Positions 46,063 to 57,292 of a stretch of DNA of 64,000 nucleotides are shown here, piece after piece. The notes beneath the pieces are model-generated. The model was not told where the DNA came from and did not search any database. It was given only the letters and a program-made list of their open reading frames with translations. This DNA is from Pyropia yezoensis (lineage: Eukaryota; Rhodophyta; Bangiophyceae; Bangiales; Bangiaceae): contig CM020619.1 of assembly GCA_009829735.1 (NCBI GenBank), positions 11,512,471 to 11,576,470 on the forward strand, read 5' to 3'. The position numbers and the translations under genes were made by a program. How positions within the stretch are numbered: position 1 is the stretch's first letter; each line of letters opens with the position of its first letter.

Positions 46063-49000
46063 ACGCGCGTCGAAGAAACGCGTCTAAAACTTCAGGGGCG
46101 TTCGCAAGGTCTTGCTTTGTCAGCCAAGAGTTCTCGCTGATGTCGCAGCCTTTCCATTTGACGAGGTACTGCAGTCGTCCACGGCGCTTTCGTGACCGTA
46201 TAATGGAGTCCACTTCATACTCGACCGAGCCATCCGGAAATGCAACCGGGGGTGGAACGGGAGGAAGTCGACCATACGGATCAGCGCGGTACGGCTTCAG
46301 GAGGCTGGCATGGAAGGCGTTGTGAACTTTGCGATCGAGGACAGCTTGAGGAAGATCGAGACGGAACGTGACGTCATTGATGCTCTCCGTGACTTTGTAG
46401 GGTCCGGAGTATTTGGGCATCAGCTTACGAGCGCCTTGAAAAGCGTCGGGCAAGAGGTTCTTGGTGCTGAGGAGTACGTGGTCGCCCACAGCGATTGTGC
46501 ATGGTCGGCGATGACGGTTTGCGTACGCCGCGCGCGTCTCATTGGCGCTCTTGATGGCGGCGATAGCCGTCTTTTGAGCATCGTGGAGGCTGGATGGCCA
46601 ATCCGACACAGCAGAAAGATTTGAGTCCCTGCTGTCGAGGATGTCCATAGGCACGGTCCTAGGTTCAAACCCGTAGTTCAAGATAAATGGAGAGTACGTG
46701 GTTACGGCATTAGGTGACCGGTTGTACGCAACTTCCGCGCCAACGAGGAAAAGATCCCAGTCGCCTTGATGATGGTTGACGAAGTTTCTGAGGATTTCTT
46801 CAATTTTCTTGTTCATAATCTCAGTTTGGCCGTTCGTCTGCGGGTGGTAGGCCGATGAGGCTTTGATCTTGACCTTGAGGATCTTTCTCAGTGACCGCCA
46901 GAAGTTGGAGAAAAAGATGGGGTCGCGGTCACAGACGACTTCTTGAGGTAGGCCGTGGTTGCGATAGACGTGATCGTGGTAAAGCTGAGCTGTGACCGGC
47001 GCTGTACATTCCGGCTTCATTGGTGCCAGGCGAATCATCTTGGTGAGTCGGTCAACAACGACATAAATGCCGTTGTGGCCTCGTGGTGTCAGTGGCAGTG
47101 GGGTGATAAAGTCCATGGAGACACTTGCCCATCTTTAGCTTGGGGGTTCGAGTGGTTTGAGATGACCCAGAGGTGAATGAGTGCTAGCCTTGTTCCGCTG
47201 GCACGAATCACATGATTGTACGTATCTTTGGATGTCCTGCCGCATAGACTTCCAGTAGTAATTGGAAGCAACGGCCTTGGTGGTCTTCTTCACTCCCATG
47301 TGCCCTTGGCACGGGACGTCGTGGTAGTCGTGGAGGAGTCTTTGGCGTAGAGTACCAGCGGGGATGCACGTACGGTCACCTCGTTTCAACAACCTCATAT
47401 GAAACCGGTAGGGAGATACCGGGTCCTGGGCTAGGTCAGCAAATTCGGGGTCCGCTTTGTACTCTTGTTCTAGGGTGGCAAGGTCTTGATCACTTTGGTT
47501 GATGGTCATGAGGTTGTTGATTTCAGTTTTCTTGAGGGTTTCGTCAATGGTCTTGGCCAGCACTCGACTAAGGAGATCTTCGTTGGGTTCGTGCTTGTCA
47601 GGGGCTTCTTGGGGTTGCCTGGAAAGGGCATCAGCTACGGCGTTGGAGATGCCTTTGATCGGGACAATCTTGAACTGGAATTGGTCCAGAAGTTCAAGCC
47701 ACTTGACTTGGCGGTCGTTCAGCCTTTCTTGGGTTCGCAGGTATCTCAGGGACTCGTGGTCGGTATGGACCTCAAAGGGTCTTCCGTGGAGGTAGCAGCG
47801 CCAGTGCCGGATGGCTTGGACCACTGCGGGCAGCTCTCGTTCGCGGATGCTGTAGCGTTGTTCGTGGATATTCAAGATCAAGGAGAAGAATGCCACTGGA
47901 CGCCGTCCCTTTCCGTCGTCTTGTTCGAGGACTGCGCCAATAGCATACCCGCTGGCATCAGTAGACACGTAGATGGGATATCGTTTGTCAAACGGCCGTC
48001 GTACCGGTGCACTTGTTGTCAGAGTCCGCAGCTGCTCGAAGGCTTTTTGGGCGTCCGGCGTCCACTCAAAGTCGACCTTCCCCGTCAACCTCGTAAGAGG
48101 AGTAGCAACTGCGGCCATTCCCTTGATAAATCGGCGATAGAAGTTGACCATACCGAGGAAGGACTGCACGTCCTTCTTGCTCTTGGGGGTTGCCCACGTC
48201 CGAATGGCTTGGACCTTCTGGTCCTCCATGGAAAAGCCTGCGTCAGATATGACGTGGCCGAGGTAATCGACAGTGGTTCGAGCGAATTGGCACTTACTTG
48301 CCTTGGCGTAAAGCTTGTGGTCTCGTAGCTTGGCCAGGGTTTTTCTCAGGTGCTTGAGATGATCCTCAAAGGTTTCGCTGTAGACCAAAATGTCGTCTAA
48401 GTAGACGCAGATGAAGTCGTACAGGTAGGGTCTGAACACATCGTTCATCAAGTTCATGAAGACTGCGGGGGCGTTCGTCAGTCCGAAGGGTAGCACAGTA
48501 AACTCGTAGAATCCATACTTGGTCCGGAACGCCGTCAATGGGATGGTGTCAGGGTCCAGCCGGATGTGATGGTAGCCAGAGCAGAGGTCAATCTTCGTGA
48601 AATACTTGGCCTTTCGTAGTTGATCAAAGATGTCATCGATACGTGGTAGAGGATACGCATTCTTGATGGTGGCCTTGTTCAATGCTCGGTAGTCGATGCA
48701 CATCCGCCAGCCGCCGTCCTTCTTCGCCGCAAATAGAACGGAGGAGCCCCACGGTGAGGCACTTGGCTGGATGAATCCCTTCCGAATCAGGGTCGCAAGT
48801 TGCGTCTTGAGTCCATCGAGTTCCCACTCGGAGAGGCGGTAAATACCGCTGCGACGTGGTTCAGCGTCGTCGGTCAGCTTGATGCTAAACTTGTGACTAC
48901 GCTCGGGAGGGAGTCCGTCCGGGAGCTCAGCCGGGAAGACGTCAGCGTACTCCTTGAGAATCTGTTGGACTTCATTTTTGTCCTCAGCTTCTCCCATAAT

Positions 49001-49396
49001 GATGGAGTTGATGTCAAAGCTGCTTGAGGGGTCTTCAGACTGCAGGTAGATGGCGAATACAGGGGTCCTTTGGATGAGGTCACATGCGAGTCGTTGCCGG
49101 CTAATGAGGCCCTCCGGTTTCTTGAGGGAGGCGGTGATAGAAATATTCTTGTGGTTGAACTTAAAGGATATCTTGTTCTTCTTGTTGTTGATCTTGGCGC
49201 CCTTGTCATCGCGCCATTTCTTACCGAGGATAACGTCGTACGCACTGAGGTCGCATACGGCGAACCGTAGTCGTTCTTGGTAAAGGCCGATGTGAATCTC
49301 TAAGGGTTCAATGGTTTCAGCGAGTACATGGGAACGTCCATCGGGCATGTTTGCCGCGAAGTCCGTTTCAGTGGTCTTGACATTCAGGGTTTTCAT
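46058..49396 (-). pseudogene. pol: pol of element D (RT, RNase H, integrase, chromodomain; one stop)
   Basis: The RT has CIDYRALN and YLDD (about 48390-48415). RNase H includes VSTDASGYAIGAVL. The integrase has an HHCC motif (about 47240-47330), MDFITPLPL, then CDRDPIF and NGQTEIMN. The chromodomain (YEVDSIIRSRKRRGRLQYLVKWKG) is at the C-terminus, about 46075-46245. A single TAA at about 47134 lies just before the integrase core, with the same frame open on both sides. At the 5' end, protease (VLFDDGSPINVV, about 49405-49450) is separated from RT by a 1-base frame change near 49400. The protease motif is DDG rather than DTG or DSG. Confidence 0.88.
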
Positions 49397-49571
49397 GAGG
49401 CGCTGGAGACGACGTTGATGGGAGACCCGTCGTCGAACAGCACCTTTACAACATGGCCATTGACAGAAGCAGTAGAAAGCAGTAGCCCGAGACGCGGGCC
49501 TTCAAAGGGTGACGATTTGTTTTCCGGAACCAAAGGAGCATCTTTCACCGTTGTTGACGACGGTTGCTGCT

Positions 49572-50450
49572 TCAGTTCCGCTGGCCTTTTGGGCAGTCCT
49601 TTGCCAGGTGCCCCTTTTCGCGACAGCGGAGGCAGAGTCCCTCGCGCATACAGCGCTGGCGCTTCTCGGGCGTGAGCTTCTCGACCTTGATGCTGGAAAT
49701 GTCCATGGGGACGACACCCGTCGCAGACGGCTTCCCAGAGGTGCTGCTGAGGTTGTTCGTGAAGCGCGAGGCTCCAGCCTTGGCAGCTTCTACGCGCAGG
49801 GCGTCTGTCATTAGAGGCTCGAGTTCAGTGTAGTTCTTGAGGCACAGTGCCTGCCAGATGTCCCGCTTCAGACCTCGCGTGTAGCGGTCAATCTTTTCCG
49901 CTTCAGTGATGTTTGGGATGTCCACGACGACGCTCAGGAAAGTCTTGTTAAACGTCCCGACGTCCTTAATCTGTCGCCATGCGTGCAGCTTGTCCCGTGC
50001 CGCCTGCGTCTTGTTCAGGGGACTGAAGCGCCGGATGAGTGCAGCACGGAAGGCGTCCCAGCTCGAAACGTCTGTAGTCTGACTATAGGTATGCCACCAG
50101 TTGAACGCTTCTCCATCGAGATAGGTGCAAGCGACACGACACGCTTCGGCGGGTTCACTCAGCCGGACGTAGGAGTCCATGTGGGAGCACCACGCTTCAA
50201 TGGTCCCGGGTTTGCCAGAGAAAAGCCCGGGCTTGTTCGGCCGCGCGGGTTTTGCGTTCTCGCGGGCTGCTCTCGCCTTGGTCTCGGCGAGCTGCTGCTT
50301 CGTGTCTTCCAATTCCACCTTGTGTGCCTCAAGCTCGTCACGCATTTGCGTCACAAATGTCGTAAGCTGATTCCATGCCTCGACACTGGGGGTGCCGGAT
50401 GTCGACCCAGAAGTGACCGGGGTCCCGCCAGCAATACTCGAGGGGTCCAT
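49572..50450 (-). CDS. gag: gag of element D
   Basis: A 292-codon intact ORF. It has a coiled-coil-like segment (about residues 25-65), a Retrotrans_gag-type core (LYSE-like region with FNWWHTYSQ and RFSPLNKTQAARDKL), and a C-terminal CCHC knuckle (CLRCREKGHLAKDC). Typical of chromovirus gag and shorter than those of A and B. Start ATG at 50450-50448. Confidence 0.88.
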   Translation of the reverse strand: MDPSSIAGGTPVTSGSTSGTPSVEAWNQLTTFVTQMRDELEAHKVELEDTKQQLAETKARAARENAKPARPNKPGLFSGKPGTIEAWCSHMDSYVRLSEPAEACRVACTYLDGEAFNWWHTYSQTTDVSSWDAFRAALIRRFSPLNKTQAARDKLHAWRQIKDVGTFNKTFLSVVVDIPNITEAEKIDRYTRGLKRDIWQALCLKNYTELEPLMTDALRVEAAKAGASRFTNNLSSTSGKPSATGVVPMDISSIKVEKLTPEKRQRCMREGLCLRCREKGHLAKDCPKGQRN

Positions 50451-50793
50451 CGTTTCCAGGAGTTAACTCCAGGAGTTACAATTTCACAGGACAGAGCGCC
50501 CTGGACTTACAAGAAATGCCCAGTCGAACTCCGGATAGATTTGTGTAAGAAATTTGGTCAAGCAACGTAGTGGCGCGCGACAATTGGTCAAGTGCCGAGG
50601 GATCGCGGTGACGAGATCAACAGCGTGCAACACTTTTTCGTTAAATCCAATCACGAGCAAATCGCTCGAGGGCGCGCAATCGGATTTTTGGTCGGCTTCC
50701 GCGCTCGGGCCCGAGTCGGTCTCGTCGGATTCTCACGCGGGGGGGAGATCAGAGGGGGAAAATCGGGCTCTCGCGGTAGATCAATGGAGGTTG

Positions 50794-51537
50794 TCAATCG
50801 GTGCCCCGCGCCAGCTGGCGGTGGTGCGCCTTGCCACGCAAGTGGCTTTCAAATTGAACCACCGAATCAAATTCACGCCCACAGGGATCGCAGCGTGGGA
50901 GAGTGGAAGGGCGGTTGACAGTATTGCGATGCCGACGTGAGTTGCGATGGTCGCGCAACACCGATAGGCTGTTGCACGTCACACCGCAGGGCTTACACTG
51001 GTGTGTGCCCAGTGGGATGCGGCAGGCCTTGGCGATTCGGCGCTGTTCGCTCTGTTCCACCGCCCGCGCGGTGGTCGGCTTAATGTGCCCAATCAGCGGG
51101 GGGGGCGGTGCGATGAAACGGCGCGCCGGTTCCTGCGGGGGTAGCAGCAGGCGCCGGTTCGTCCGGGCCGCTGTGCCCGCCGAGGCAGGGCCCTTGCCCT
51201 TGCCCGAGAGGGGGGGCTTGGGGGCGGTCCGCCCCAGCAGGGATAGGTGCGGGGGGGCCGCCTGGGTGGAGGTGGAGAAGGCGCCCGCCGGGGGGCTGCG
51301 TGCCCCCGGGTGGTGGTGCCCTCCCACGGGGCCGCGTGCGGACGGACTGCCGCGTGCCGACAAGCCGCGCGCTGTACCAGCGCCGCGGATCGTCGGGGGT
51401 GCGCGGGTCGTCGGGGGTGCGCGGGTCTCAGGGTTTCCACGTGACGTGGCCACCGTGTTGCGGGCCGTCGTGCCGGAGGATGCCGACGCGGCCGCCACAG
51501 CCGAGGAAGAATATTCGGAACCTGATTTGGAACTCAC
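50794..51537 (-). CDS. Leader ORF of element D with two C2H2 (U1/matrin-like) zinc fingers
   Basis: A 247-codon ORF between the primer-binding site and gag. The first about 170 residues are Ser/Thr/Pro/Arg-rich with low complexity. The C-terminus has two fingers: CKPCGVTCNSLSVLRDH...H and CDPCGREFDSVVQFESH...H, with C-x2-C pairs and widely spaced H-x5-H, as in U1/JAZ/matrin types that often bind RNA or dsRNA. Extra ORFs before gag are unusual in Ty3/gypsy. It could be a captured host gene. In the duplicated copy (52994-53599) the fingers are lost at the duplication junction. Confidence 0.55.
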   Translation of the reverse strand: MSSKSGSEYSSSAVAAASASSGTTARNTVATSRGNPETRAPPTTRAPPTIRGAGTARGLSARGSPSARGPVGGHHHPGARSPPAGAFSTSTQAAPPHLSLLGRTAPKPPLSGKGKGPASAGTAARTNRRLLLPPQEPARRFIAPPPPLIGHIKPTTARAVEQSEQRRIAKACRIPLGTHQCKPCGVTCNSLSVLRDHRNSRRHRNTVNRPSTLPRCDPCGREFDSVVQFESHLRGKAHHRQLARGTD

Positions 51538-51753
51538 TGGGATTCAACAATCGGTTGACCAAAAAGAAAAATTCCGTGACATCAAGCGCGATGGCAGTGT
51601 CAGGGAAATATTCTTTCGGTGTGATTCGTGGAACCCACTGCGTTCGTATTACAATGCCCGTGGCAAGCCGAACGCAGGGGGCAACACGACGTCACAATCG
51701 CAGGGAGGTCCAAATCACGCACGGAATCGCAGTCACCGCCAGGTAGAAAGTCG

Positions 51754-51771
51754 AACAATCGGAAGCTACCA
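51754..51771 (-). other. Primer-binding site of element D
   Basis: Minus-strand TGGTAGCTTCCGATTGTT, 2 nt inside the 5' LTR. Different from the A/B/C site, so a different tRNA primer is used; its identity was not determined. Confidence 0.65.
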
Positions 51772-51773
51772 CA

Positions 51774-52742
51774 TGTGAGGACCCACCTAAAACCGGGGAG
51801 CCCTCAACGTACTCGTGGGGGTGTCAGCGGGCCTTGCGAGCCAATGGGGCGGCGGGGCACGGGGAAGAGGACGGTGGTCTCGACGGGGGTGGGTCTGGGG
51901 AAGAAGATGGGCGCGACGTCGGTGGGGATCGAGGGTACAAAAGGTAAACAGTGTCTTTGGTCTGTGTCTGTTGTTCCCCTCTCGTCTCCCTCGGTGGCGC
52001 CGACACTCACGCACTATATACTCGCGTCGGGGCACCCGAGGTGCCCCAAAGCATGCGTTTCCCCATCGCACCGCCGGTAGGCACAGAACGGTCCAAAAAC
52101 AAAGCATGTCTCTCAGAACAAAGCATGGGCGGGCGTGCGCACTAAAGGAGTGCAGCCCCAGTTTGCCCGAAACGAAGGGGGTCCCGTGGATGGCGCCCAG
52201 CGCGCCCCACCAGCCGGCTCCACACGCCGGTCGGCCAGAAGGTCCGACTGGCTGTAAGGGCCAGCAAGGCCAAATTCAATCAATCCCTTGACCGGCCAGC
52301 CAGTCACCAACCAGCTGGCCGAATTCAATCAATCCAAAAGCCGGCGAGCCAGTCATATCGCACTCAGCCGCCAGCGAGGATGTGCGGTGTCCTCAGTGTC
52401 GGTGAATCATGTGACTGGTCCTTGATGCCAGCTTTCAAGGAGCGCAGAGAATAGAATTCAGGCAGCACAGACGGGGATGTCCGCCCGTGGTTGGTGGACG
52501 ATGTCACTCGCTCCTCGCTGTCGAGTTTCGACGTCCATGACAGGGTTCCGACAGTGCGTCGACGGCGGCTTTCGTGCGGTCGGCCGACGTCCGCAAAATG
52601 TCAGGGATACAGCGTGGTGTCGCCCAGGGTAGTGGGGAATTGATGTGTCTTGGGGGGAGTTATCGGGGCCGGACATGTAAGGAGAGGTCCCAGTCCATAT
52701 CCCCTGGGTTCCGGGTGGCGATTTCATGGGCAAATCCTTACA
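51774..52742 (-). repeat. 5' LTR of element D
   Basis: 969 bp; essentially identical to the copy at 53836-54804 and about 99% like 45078-46046 by eye. Its outer end joins P1 segment 1. Confidence 0.9.
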
Positions 52743-52806
52743 ATCTGGCAGAGAAGCCGCATATCAGACAGTCGAGCTCTTCCCTGGTCGGGGGAATGTC
52801 GAACAT
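52743..52806 (-). pseudogene. P1 segment 1: start codon and first zinc-finger half
   Basis: The minus ATG at 52806-52804 opens 21 codons (MFDIPPTREELDCLICGFSAR) that supply the CxxC half of a C2H2 finger. The histidine half lies 18.4 kb away in segment 3 (34307 leftward), after elements D and B. P2 also begins with a C2H2 finger at this position, which supports this start. A duplicate lies at 54805-54868. Confidence 0.65.
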
Positions 52807-53040
52807 GGTGAATACAATCAAGGACGGGGAAGGGTAGCAACAGGGTGAACGGATGGGCTGTGATGGGCGACGTCAACAGCCCGTAGGGGATCAAGGGTAG
52901 CACACAAATAGACGGAGACCACAGGATCTCGAAGCACATGTCGGCAGCAGCACTCAAGCAGCGAACCTCACTAGGGACGATACTAGCGCACCATCACGAG
53001 CTGGTGGCGTCCATGCCACAAGGAATCCAGTCCTGGCGCG

Positions 53041-55102
53041 CCACACCGCAGGGCTTACACTGGTGTGTGCCCAGTGGGATGCGGCAGGCCTTGGCGATTC
53101 GGCGCTGTTCGCTCTGTTCCACCGCCCGCGCGGTGGTCGGCTTAATGTGCCCAATCAGCGGGGGGGGCGGTGCGATGAAACGGCGCGCCGGTTCCTGCGG
53201 GGGTAGCAGCAGGCGCCGGTTCGTCCGGGCCGCTGTGCCCGCCGAGGCAGGGCCCTTGCCCTTGCCCGAGAGGGGGGGCTTGGGGGCGGTCCGCCCCAGC
53301 AGGGATAGGTGCGGGGGGGCCGCCTGGGTGGAGGTGGAGAAGGCGCCCGCCGGGGGGCTGCGTGCCCCCGGGTGGTGGTGCCCTCCCACGGGGCCGCGTG
53401 CGGACGGACTGCCGCGTGCCGACAAGCCGCGCGCTGTACCAGCGCCGCGGATCGTCGGGGGTGCGCGGGTCGTCGGGGGTGCGCGGGTCTCAGGGTTTCC
53501 ACGTGACGTGGCCACCGTGTTGCGGGCCGTCGTGCCGGAGGATGCCGACGCGGCCGCCACAGCCGAGGAAGAATATTCGGAACCTGATTTGGAACTCACT
53601 GGGATTCAACAATCGGTTGACCAAAAAGAAAAATTCCGTGACATCAAGCGCGATGGCAGTGTCAGGGAAATATTCTTTCGGTGTGATTCGTGGAACCCAC
53701 TGCGTTCGTATTACAATGCCCGTGGCAAGCCGAACGCAGGGGGCAACACGACGTCACAATCGCAGGGAGGTCCAAATCACGCACGGAATCGCAGTCACCG
53801 CCAGGTAGAAAGTCGAACAATCGGAAGCTACCACATGTGAGGACCCACCTAAAACCGGGGAGCCCTCAACGTACTCGTGGGGGTGTCAGCGGGCCTTGCG
53901 AGCCAATGGGGCGGCGGGGCACGGGGAAGAGGACGGTGGTCTCGACGGGGGTGGGTCTGGGGAAGAAGATGGGCGCGACGTCGGTGGGGATCGAGGGTAC
54001 AAAAGGTAAACAGTGTCTTTGGTCTGTGTCTGTTGTTCCCCTCTCGTCTCCCTCGGTGGCGCCGACACTCACGCACTATATACTCGCGTCGGGGCACCCG
54101 AGGTGCCCCAAAGCATGCGTTTCCCCATCGCACCGCCGGTAGGCACAGAACGGTCCAAAAACAAAGCATGTCTCTCAGAACAAAGCATGGGCGGGCGTGC
54201 GCACTAAAGGAGTGCAGCCCCAGTTTGCCCGAAACGAAGGGGGTCCCGTGGATGGCGCCCAGCGCGCCCCACCAGCCGGCTCCACACGCCGGTCGGCCAG
54301 AAGGTCCGACTGGCTGTAAGGGCCAGCAAGGCCAAATTCAATCAATCCCTTGACCGGCCAGCCAGTCACCAACCAGCTGGCCGAATTCAATCAATCCAAA
54401 AGCCGGCGAGCCAGTCATATCGCACTCAGCCGCCAGCGAGGATGTGCGGTGTCCTCAGTGTCGGTGAATCATGTGACTGGTCCTTGATGCCAGCTTTCAA
54501 GGAGCGCAGAGAATAGAATTCAGGCAGCACAGACGGGGATGTCCGCCCGTGGTTGGTGGACGATGTCACTCGCTCCTCGCTGTCGAGTTTCGACGTCCAT
54601 GACAGGGTTCCGACAGTGCGTCGACGGCGGCTTTCGTGCGGTCGGCCGACGTCCGCAAAATGTCAGGGATACAGCGTGGTGTCGCCCAGGGTAGTGGGGA
54701 ATTGATGTGTCTTGGGGGGAGTTATCGGGGCCGGACATGTAAGGAGAGGTCCCAGTCCATATCCCCTGGGTTCCGGGTGGCGATTTCATGGGCAAATCCT
54801 TACAATCTGGCAGAGAAGCCGCATATCAGACAGTCGAGCTCTTCCCTGGTCGGGGGAATGTCGAACATGGTGAATACAATCAAGGACGGGGAAGGGTAGC
54901 AACAGGGTGAACGGATGGGCTGTGATGGGCGACGTCAACAGCCCGTAGGGGATCAAGGGTAGCACACAAATAGACGGAGACCACAGGATCTCGAAGCACA
55001 TGTCGGCAGCAGCACTCAAGCAGCGAACCTCACTAGGGACGATACTAGCGCACCATCACGAGCTGATGGCGTCCATGCCACAAGGAATCCAGTCCTGGCG
55101 CG
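53041..55102. repeat. Tandem duplication, unit 2 (2,062 bp)
   Basis: Copy of 50979-53040. Includes an extra LTR (53836-54804), a truncated leader ORF and a second P1 start (ATG at 54868-54866). I saw one difference (GGTGG versus GATGG near 53005/55067), so the event is recent. Unique sequence resumes at 55103. Confidence 0.9.
53836..54804 (-). repeat. Third D LTR, created by the tandem duplication
   Basis: Identical by eye to 51774-52742. It is not a separate insertion: both flanks match those of the 5' LTR. Confidence 0.88.
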
Positions 55103-57114
55103 CAATTATTGCAGCTTTACGCCAAGCGCGAGCCCACGGGCATGCGTGCAGGACGACGGGGTAGTCAAAACCCGCCAAGAACACGCGCGAGAGACAAGCG
55201 CCACGACAGCAGAGGCCTCAAAAGAAGAATGGCGGCCAAAACGGACACCAGCACTAACGGGAAACAGGCGCTCGGAGCGGAGCGCGCCAAAGCAACTAGG
55301 GACGCTCGAAACGACACGAGAGCGCGCGGGAAGCAAGCACCAGCCACGGAGTGTGCATGTTCGACAGAACGGTCGAGAAGAGAGGGAGCGGTAAGTGCTC
55401 GTACGGGAGAAAGGACAGTCAGTGCGCGCGCTCCACACGCAGCTTTTGACAGCAAGGCGCGTGCCAGGAGCCAAAGTCGCGCCGCGCGGTCAGCTCAGCG
55501 GCGCACCGCGCGAAGGCGACCTCACGCTCACGTGGGCGCGGGCACTCGGAATTTCATATCAATGCTCCCTCCATCCTTGCCTTCCCGGACCGAGAAGGCG
55601 GTTGCAACACAAGTCCCACGAAGCAAACCGTTGCCAGCGCACTCATAGCACCTCCAGTGCACACTCTGCCACTACGACACACCATCCCAGTCGACCTGAA
55701 GCGACAGGTCGACATGCACGGGTTCCACAAGCACGCGACAAATGGCGTTCTTCTGTAGGCTTCGGCGGCGAGGGCAGCCGCGAATCGTGCAGCCCGGTCG
55801 GGTCCATGCCGATGAAGCACATCGCCCGCATCCCGCGTGAATGACCAATGTCAATAGACTCCGTGGCCATAGCAGCCCGCTCGAGCGGGCTCACTCATTC
55901 GCGCCAATGGCCAGGCACAGGCGGACAGGCGCACACCGCTCGCTCTTTGAGGACAGGAAGCAGCGGGGTACGTCGAGCGAAGTCATCGCAGACATCGGCG
56001 GCGGGTACGGCAGCGATCGGAGAAAGGCGATCGGAGAAAGGCGACCGCGACGGGGTGCGTGACGGTCGCCAGATCCGCCGAGCGGTGGCCGCAAGCTCTT
56101 GCCGCGCTGTCCACCTGTGGTGGACAAGCGCAGGCTCAGATCGCGTGGTGCCGACGTGGCTGTTGAAAAAAACTCCAACACGGGCATTGTTATTTCACAT
56201 GCGACAAGTACATGGCAAGTGCTCCCTATCGGCCACTCTACATCGAATCCAGTGCTCTTAAGCAGAAACCCCTCTCTGATGCAGTGAACAGCACACTTAG
56301 GGGTGCTCAGATATTCCAGAACTCGACTTAATGGCGAACTACCGGATCCTCGGCTGTATGATTCTGGAGCGGCCGAACTGAGCGCGCGATTTCCATCCCC
56401 TCTGGATCCACAGCGGTGGACGCGCTCGAGAAGGGCGCGCCCTCGCTCAGAAAGCCTGGGCATACTTTGCCGTGTCCCGTGCGTTCCGACCAACCACGTG
56501 CAGCTAGCTCCAGCCACGAGCGTCGGAGAGAATGGATCTCCACGCATGCCACGCCACCCGCTGGAGGAGGCCAGAGCGCCTGTCGGCGTCAAAGGCCCGC
56601 TGGGAGCCTTGAGGGCAATGCTGTGCGCTTTTTGGGCACTGTCGGCCGCGCAGCTGGTGTTTGGGCGCGTGCTGGCCCTGACGATCGCGTTTTGCCGCTG
56701 TGGTGCCTTCGCCAACGCCTGGCCGTTTGGGCGCAGCTGCTGTGGGCCGTGGCCCTCGCGCGCGCGTGCTATACATCGATCGACTGCAAGGTGAGCGAAG
56801 TCCTCGGGGGTGTCAGAGTGTTTGTGCCGACCGCGCGCGCATGCCTTCTGCTGTTTTTTGGCGCGCTCATGCTGTGTTGGGCGTTCCGGCGGGGTGTGAC
56901 TTCGTAGGCACCCGCTGACTCTCACAGCTTGTCACGCAACGCTTGGCTAACTGTTTGTGGAGCCGAGCTGCTTCTTTGGCTCTGCTGCCCACTCTCCACA
57001 TGTGCACGCGAGTGGTCATGGGGAGCACAGGGTCATACGCCCAACCGTTTCAGTGCCTGTTTCGACCTGCAGCGGGTCGCTCTTCCTCGGCCGCCCTCCT
57101 TCCCCCCCAAAGCG
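55103..57114. other. Region between the duplication and G3; no supported gene
   Basis: Long ORFs exist on both strands (for example minus 55891-56925), but none has recognisable motifs or an initiation context. A short direct repeat GCGATCGGAGAAAG occurs twice near 56013-56040. It probably contains the upstream regions of P1 (minus) and G3 (plus). Confidence 0.35.
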
Positions 57115-57122
57115 TATATAAG
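57115..57122 (+). promoter_or_regulatory. TATA box of G3
   Basis: TATATAAG, about 175 bp upstream of the G3 ATG, followed by a pyrimidine-rich leader with no upstream ATG before 57293 that I could find in a strong context. Confidence 0.6.
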
Positions 57123-57292
57123 CCCACCCAGGTGCGGGACTGGCCGTCGATCTTCTCGCTCCTCACCCCCCTGCACACATCCCTGCACGCGCCTACCGCT
57201 TGACTGCACTTCTCCCTCCCCATCCGTGGCTTTGCTACGTTGTCCTTGCACTGTGGTCTGCCGGTCTGTCTTTTTTCCTGCCTACCTTCAAG

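Larger units (their letters stand above)
45078..52742 (-). mobile_element. Element D: full-length chromovirus (Ty3/gypsy) with a zinc-finger leader ORF, inserted in P1
   Basis: 969-bp LTRs at 45078-46046 (3') and 51774-52742 (5'). Flanks are TTCTG (45073-45077) and ATCTG (52743-52747), a 5-bp target duplication with one mismatch. Minus-strand order: LTR, primer-binding site, leader ORF with two zinc fingers, gag, pol with a C-terminal chromodomain, polypurine tract, LTR. By eye the LTRs differ at about 11 of 969 positions. It has its own PBS, no antisense ORF, and lacks the dense palindromes of A, B and C. Confidence 0.9.
50979..53040. repeat. Tandem duplication, unit 1 (2,062 bp)
   Basis: Runs from inside the leader ORF through the 5' LTR and P1 start to GTCCTGGCGCG. 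The same sequence recurs at exactly +2,062. The boundary shows only 1-2 bases of shared sequence. Confidence 0.9.

Noticed and set aside
53836-54804. An additional D element or solo LTR insertion
   Set aside because: Both flanks and the whole 2,062-bp surrounding repeat, so it is a tandem duplication.
55891-56925. 344-codon minus-strand ORF as a gene
   Set aside because: No motifs, irregular composition, and no promoter or splice context. GC-rich DNA gives many such open frames.
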